Assembly (NCBI RefSeq): GCF_002234915.1
Contig: NZ_NEWD01000016.1
Coordinates: forward strand, 70 to 64,069
Direction of reading: 5' to 3'
Length of the DNA: 64,000 nucleotides
DNA from: Bifidobacterium vansinderenii
GTDB lineage: Bacteria; Actinomycetota; Actinomycetes; Actinomycetales; Bifidobacteriaceae
Shown here: piece after piece, positions 62,070-64,000 of the stretch
Position numbering within the stretch: position 1 is the stretch's first letter
Layout of the letters: every line of letters starts with the position of its first letter
Translations under genes and position numbers: made by a program
The notes under the pieces: model-generated
What the model saw: only the letters and a program-made list of their open reading frames with translations
The model's database searches: none
What the model was told of the DNA's origin: nothing

Positions 62070-63225
62070 GCAGCGTACCGTCACCGTCCGTGACGTGACC
62101 GACGATTATTTCAACAACGACGAGGAAGGTGTCAGAGGCTATCATGCTCGGCTCGACATCCGGCCTCCGTACCAGCGTGAGTTCGTGTACAAGGACAAGC
62201 AGCGCGACGAGGTTATCCGCACGGTTCTCAAGGGTCTGCCGTTGAACGTGATGTACTGGTGCAAGACCGGCAAGAATGAGGATGACGAGGAGACCTACGA
62301 GGTGCTGGACGGACAGCAGCGTACCATCAGCCTCTGCGAGTACGTGGACGGTAGTTATTCCGTGGATGACAAGTACTTCGACAACCTCCCGCAGGATTTG
62401 AAGGACAAGATACTCGACTACGAGCTGTTCGTGTACGTGTGCGATGGCACGGACAGCGAGAAGCTGGACTGGTTCAGAATCATCAACATCGCGGGTGAGC
62501 AGCTCACCGACCAGGAGCTACGCAACGCGGTGTACGCCGGCCCATGGGTCAGCGACGCTAAACGCTACTTCAGTAAGACCAGCGGCCCCGCATACAAAAT
62601 CGCTGGCGACTACCTGAAAGGTGACGCTATCCGGCAGGACTATCTCCAAACCGCGATTAACTGGGCCGCGAAAGCCGAGAACGTCAACATCGAGCAGTAC
62701 ATGGCACAGCACCAGTACGACGCGAACGCAGTAGCCCTTTGGAACTACTTCCGCTCCGTCATCGATTGGATTCCCGCGACCTTCACCAAGTACTATAAGG
62801 AAATGAAGGGCTTGCCGTGGGGCATCTACTACAACGAGAACAAGAACCGCACCGACCTTGACCCCAAGAAGCTGGAGAAAGCCACGGCCAAGCTCATGGG
62901 GGACGAGGACGTGACAAACAAGCGAGGCATCTTCCCGTTCCTACTGACCGGTGATGTGAAGAACCTTTCTATCCGTCAGTTCGACCGTGCAACTAAGCTT
63001 GCTGCTTACGAGAAACAAGGGCATAAGTGTCCTACATGCGGTAAGACGTTCGATTTCAGCAAGATGGACGGCGACCACATCATTCCGTGGTCCAAGGGCG
63101 GAAAGACCGTTCCGGAGAACTGCCAGATGCTCTGCAAGGAATGTAACCTCAAGAAGAGCGCTCAGACCTCCGCAAGCGAGAAGGCCACTGGTTGGACCAG
63201 TTGGCTCCTCGATGTGCTTCTCTGA
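62059..63225 (+). CDS. DUF262-HNH protein (GmrSD-like restriction partner)
   Basis: A 388-residue protein behind AAAGGAG. The N-terminal DUF262 domain shows RPPYQREFVYKDKQRDEVI and the diagnostic YEVLDGQQRTISLCEYV (DGQQR) near residue 90. The last 70 residues are an HNH nuclease: KCPTCGKTFDFSKMDGDHII, then PWSKGG and NCQMLCKECNLKKS (DGDH, Asn, two CxxC pairs). This NTPase-plus-nuclease build resembles GmrSD-type and related restriction enzymes. Coupled to the methylase gene, it probably forms a restriction-modification or phage-defence pair. Confidence 0.88.
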   Translation: MQIEQRTVTVRDVTDDYFNNDEEGVRGYHARLDIRPPYQREFVYKDKQRDEVIRTVLKGLPLNVMYWCKTGKNEDDEETYEVLDGQQRTISLCEYVDGSYSVDDKYFDNLPQDLKDKILDYELFVYVCDGTDSEKLDWFRIINIAGEQLTDQELRNAVYAGPWVSDAKRYFSKTSGPAYKIAGDYLKGDAIRQDYLQTAINWAAKAENVNIEQYMAQHQYDANAVALWNYFRSVIDWIPATFTKYYKEMKGLPWGIYYNENKNRTDLDPKKLEKATAKLMGDEDVTNKRGIFPFLLTGDVKNLSIRQFDRATKLAAYEKQGHKCPTCGKTFDFSKMDGDHIIPWSKGGKTVPENCQMLCKECNLKKSAQTSASEKATGWTSWLLDVLL

Positions 63226-63350
63226 CCTGCATAACCAGAGGTAGCTCAAACGGATAAGACAAGGTGTGCCCACCGGCGCGTAACCGGTGGGCACACCTTA
63301 TTTGAATCAAAACCAACACGTTGGTCTAACAGCCCCTTTAATTAACCGGT

Positions 63351-63369
63351 AATCCCGGACCACCCGCGC
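63351..63369 (-). repeat. 19-bp repeat copy 29, right half of split hairpin
   Basis: An exact inverted partner of 59295-59313, seven bases after the transposon target duplicate ends. Confidence 0.85.
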
Positions 63370-63558
63370 TGCCCCTATCCTCATTCTTCCCCACCCCGCT
63401 GCTCCTTGTCCTCCTTCTTCTTCATCCGCGCGGCTTCTTGTTCTTCTCCTCACCTGTCACTCGTCGCTTGCTCCTTCCCCGCGTCCCCTTCGTGCCGGTC
63501 ATGCTGGTTGTATGATGGTGCTCGTCCATCACTCCACGGTGAAGAGGACAATGCATAA

Positions 63559-63601
63559 CGGGGCCGCTCGTGCGTGGTAGGTTCACGCGCGAGCGGCCCC
63601 G
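63559..63601. terminator. Terminator after sortase gene
   Basis: CGGGGCCGCTCG (63559-63570) and CGAGCGGCCCCG (63590-63601) form a perfect 12-bp stem, followed on the plus strand by CTTTTACTT. Confidence 0.7.
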
Positions 63602-63650
63602 CTTTTACTTCGACGTGCTTGCTTCACTGGTGAGCGTCAGCGCCGGGCGT

Positions 63651-64000
63651 TCACCGCGCAGCGGCCGCTTGCGCTTCGAGTTCCCTAAGCTGCCGCTTGT
63701 TTCGCTTGTGCTTCCTGATGAGCCACGCGAGGATGGACGCGGTGAGGCTGAGGAGCGGCACGGCCATGGCCGCGATTATCGGGATGAGCTTCTCCCACGT
63801 GCCGGCCTTGTCGGGCTGCTTCGCGGGGTCCGGATGCTTCCCGTAGTACCTGATGCCGCTCACGAGGAGACGGTGCGTGTTTATCCCGTATGGTGTGCAG
63901 GTCACGAGCGTCACGCGGTCCTCACCCTTCTTGATTTTCAGGTGAGAGAAATCATCCGGTGTCACGGTCCAGATGTTCGTCACCTGGTAGGAGAGCGTCT
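63651..64000 (-). CDS. Class C sortase, C-terminal part (5' end outside window)
   Basis: The minus-strand frame is open across the right edge. The visible part contains the sortase core TLVTCTPYGINTHRLLVSG with catalytic Cys and Arg, the usual class C (pilin-polymerising) form. It ends with the C-terminal membrane helix LIPIIAAMAVPLLSLTASIL and a basic tail (IRKHKRNKRQLREL). It should link pilin subunits, most likely including the LAQTG adhesin encoded downstream at 54861. The transposon now lies between the two genes. Confidence 0.92.
   Translation of the reverse strand, partial: TLSYQVTNIWTVTPDDFSHLKIKKGEDRVTLVTCTPYGINTHRLLVSGIRYYGKHPDPAKQPDKAGTWEKLIPIIAAMAVPLLSLTASILAWLIRKHKRNKRQLRELEAQAAAAR

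Larger units (their letters stand above)
59320..63336 (+). mobile_element. IS1595-family transposon with methylase and DUF262-HNH passengers
   Basis: The 32-bp terminal inverted repeats at 59320-59351 and 63305-63336 match at 31 of 32 positions and begin GGG. The 8-bp target duplication TTTAATTA is perfect (59312-59319 and 63337-63344). Genes in order, all on the plus strand: ISXO2-like transposase, RelB-like antitoxin, EcoRI-type adenine methylase, DUF262-HNH protein. Total 4,017 bp, far larger than a simple IS of this family (around 1 kb). The intact ends suggest recent movement. Confidence 0.92.
63226..63650. other. Intergenic stretch: transposon end, repeat, terminator
   Basis: It contains the right transposon end (63305-63336), the target duplicate, repeat copy 29 (63351-63369), then a pyrimidine-rich stretch without genes and the hairpin at 63559-63601. 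Confidence 0.6.
21923..64000. mobile_element. Large integrative element (right end outside window)
   Basis: From the attachment-like repeat R5 the gene content changes: a long integrase, SF3 helicase, HUH replication endonuclease, mostly unknown minus-strand genes, pilus genes and about 29 copies of one 19-bp repeat that is absent from 1-21.9 kb. No second attachment copy is seen to the right, so the element is at least 42 kb. Mobilisation genes are not seen here. The call of one continuous element rests on the spread of the repeat from 24.5 to 63.4 kb. Confidence 0.75.

Noticed and set aside
24486-63369. CRISPR array from the many short repeats
   Set aside because: Copies are kilobases apart, in both orientations, without uniform spacers or Cas genes.
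24486-63369. Integron attC sites
   Set aside because: The layout is suggestive, but there is no attC core (GTT/AAC ends) and no IntI-type integrase next to the array; the hairpins have terminator-like tracts.

Overview
The window is high-GC DNA with strong GGAGG-type ribosome binding sites and predominantly actinobacterial protein families. The content (SpaA-type pilin with a class C sortase, IS1595-family transposon, repeated short 5' cysteine mini-domains, DesK/NarL-type regulators beside a MacB-like exporter) fits a Bifidobacterium chromosome. The genus is inferred from protein character only.

Left part (1-21.9 kb) is an accretion zone. Four to six copies of a short 3'-gene-end sequence (reading ...EFKFNVS(E/K)-stop on the minus strand), often followed by the same hairpin, lie near 870, 5.1 kb, 5.27 kb, 7.5 kb, 16.8 kb and 21.9 kb. 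They divide the region into blocks: a TetR/MFS/CocE-type hydrolase block; a TetR/MFS block with matching palindromic operators; an Abi gene, a MacB-like exporter with a divergent two-component system, and a Dam methylase/ParB-like pair; and a 5.1-kb block with AbrB/PIN and Panacea/PIN toxin-antitoxin pairs ending in a frameshifted tyrosine integrase. Several genes here are frameshifted (exporter permease, response regulator, integrase, a CHAP lysin remnant).

Right part (21.9 kb to beyond 64 kb) is one large integrative element. It starts with an attachment-like copy and an unusually long tyrosine recombinase (about 780 aa). The element carries a replication module split over two genes, an SF3 helicase (39.8-41.9 kb) and a small CRESS/rolling-circle-type HUH endonuclease (50.7-51.2 kb). 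It also has a plus-strand pair with an IS607-like recombinase that has lost its catalytic residues, a membrane-anchored sortase-like protein, a very large LAQTG-anchored SpaA-type adhesin, the end of a class C sortase, and about fifteen proteins of unknown function. Most lie on the minus strand. No conjugation or virion structural gene is recognisable inside the window.

The hallmark of the element is a 19-bp sequence, GCGCGGGTGGTCCGGGATT, present in about 29 full or near-full copies between 24.5 and 63.4 kb, one or two in most intergenic gaps and none in the left part. Each copy abuts a purine-rich tract. It pairs either with a perfect inverted copy or with a degenerate arm, so most copies look like bidirectional terminator hairpins of one expanding family.

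Inside the loop of one such hairpin sits a 4,017-bp IS1595-family transposon (59,320-63,336) with 32-bp inverted repeats and a perfect 8-bp target duplication. It carries a RelB-like antitoxin, an EcoRI-type adenine methylase and a DUF262-HNH protein. The helicase gene has a leader with an intrinsic terminator and an 11-nt sequence complementary to its own Shine-Dalgarno region, which resembles plasmid copy-number attenuation.
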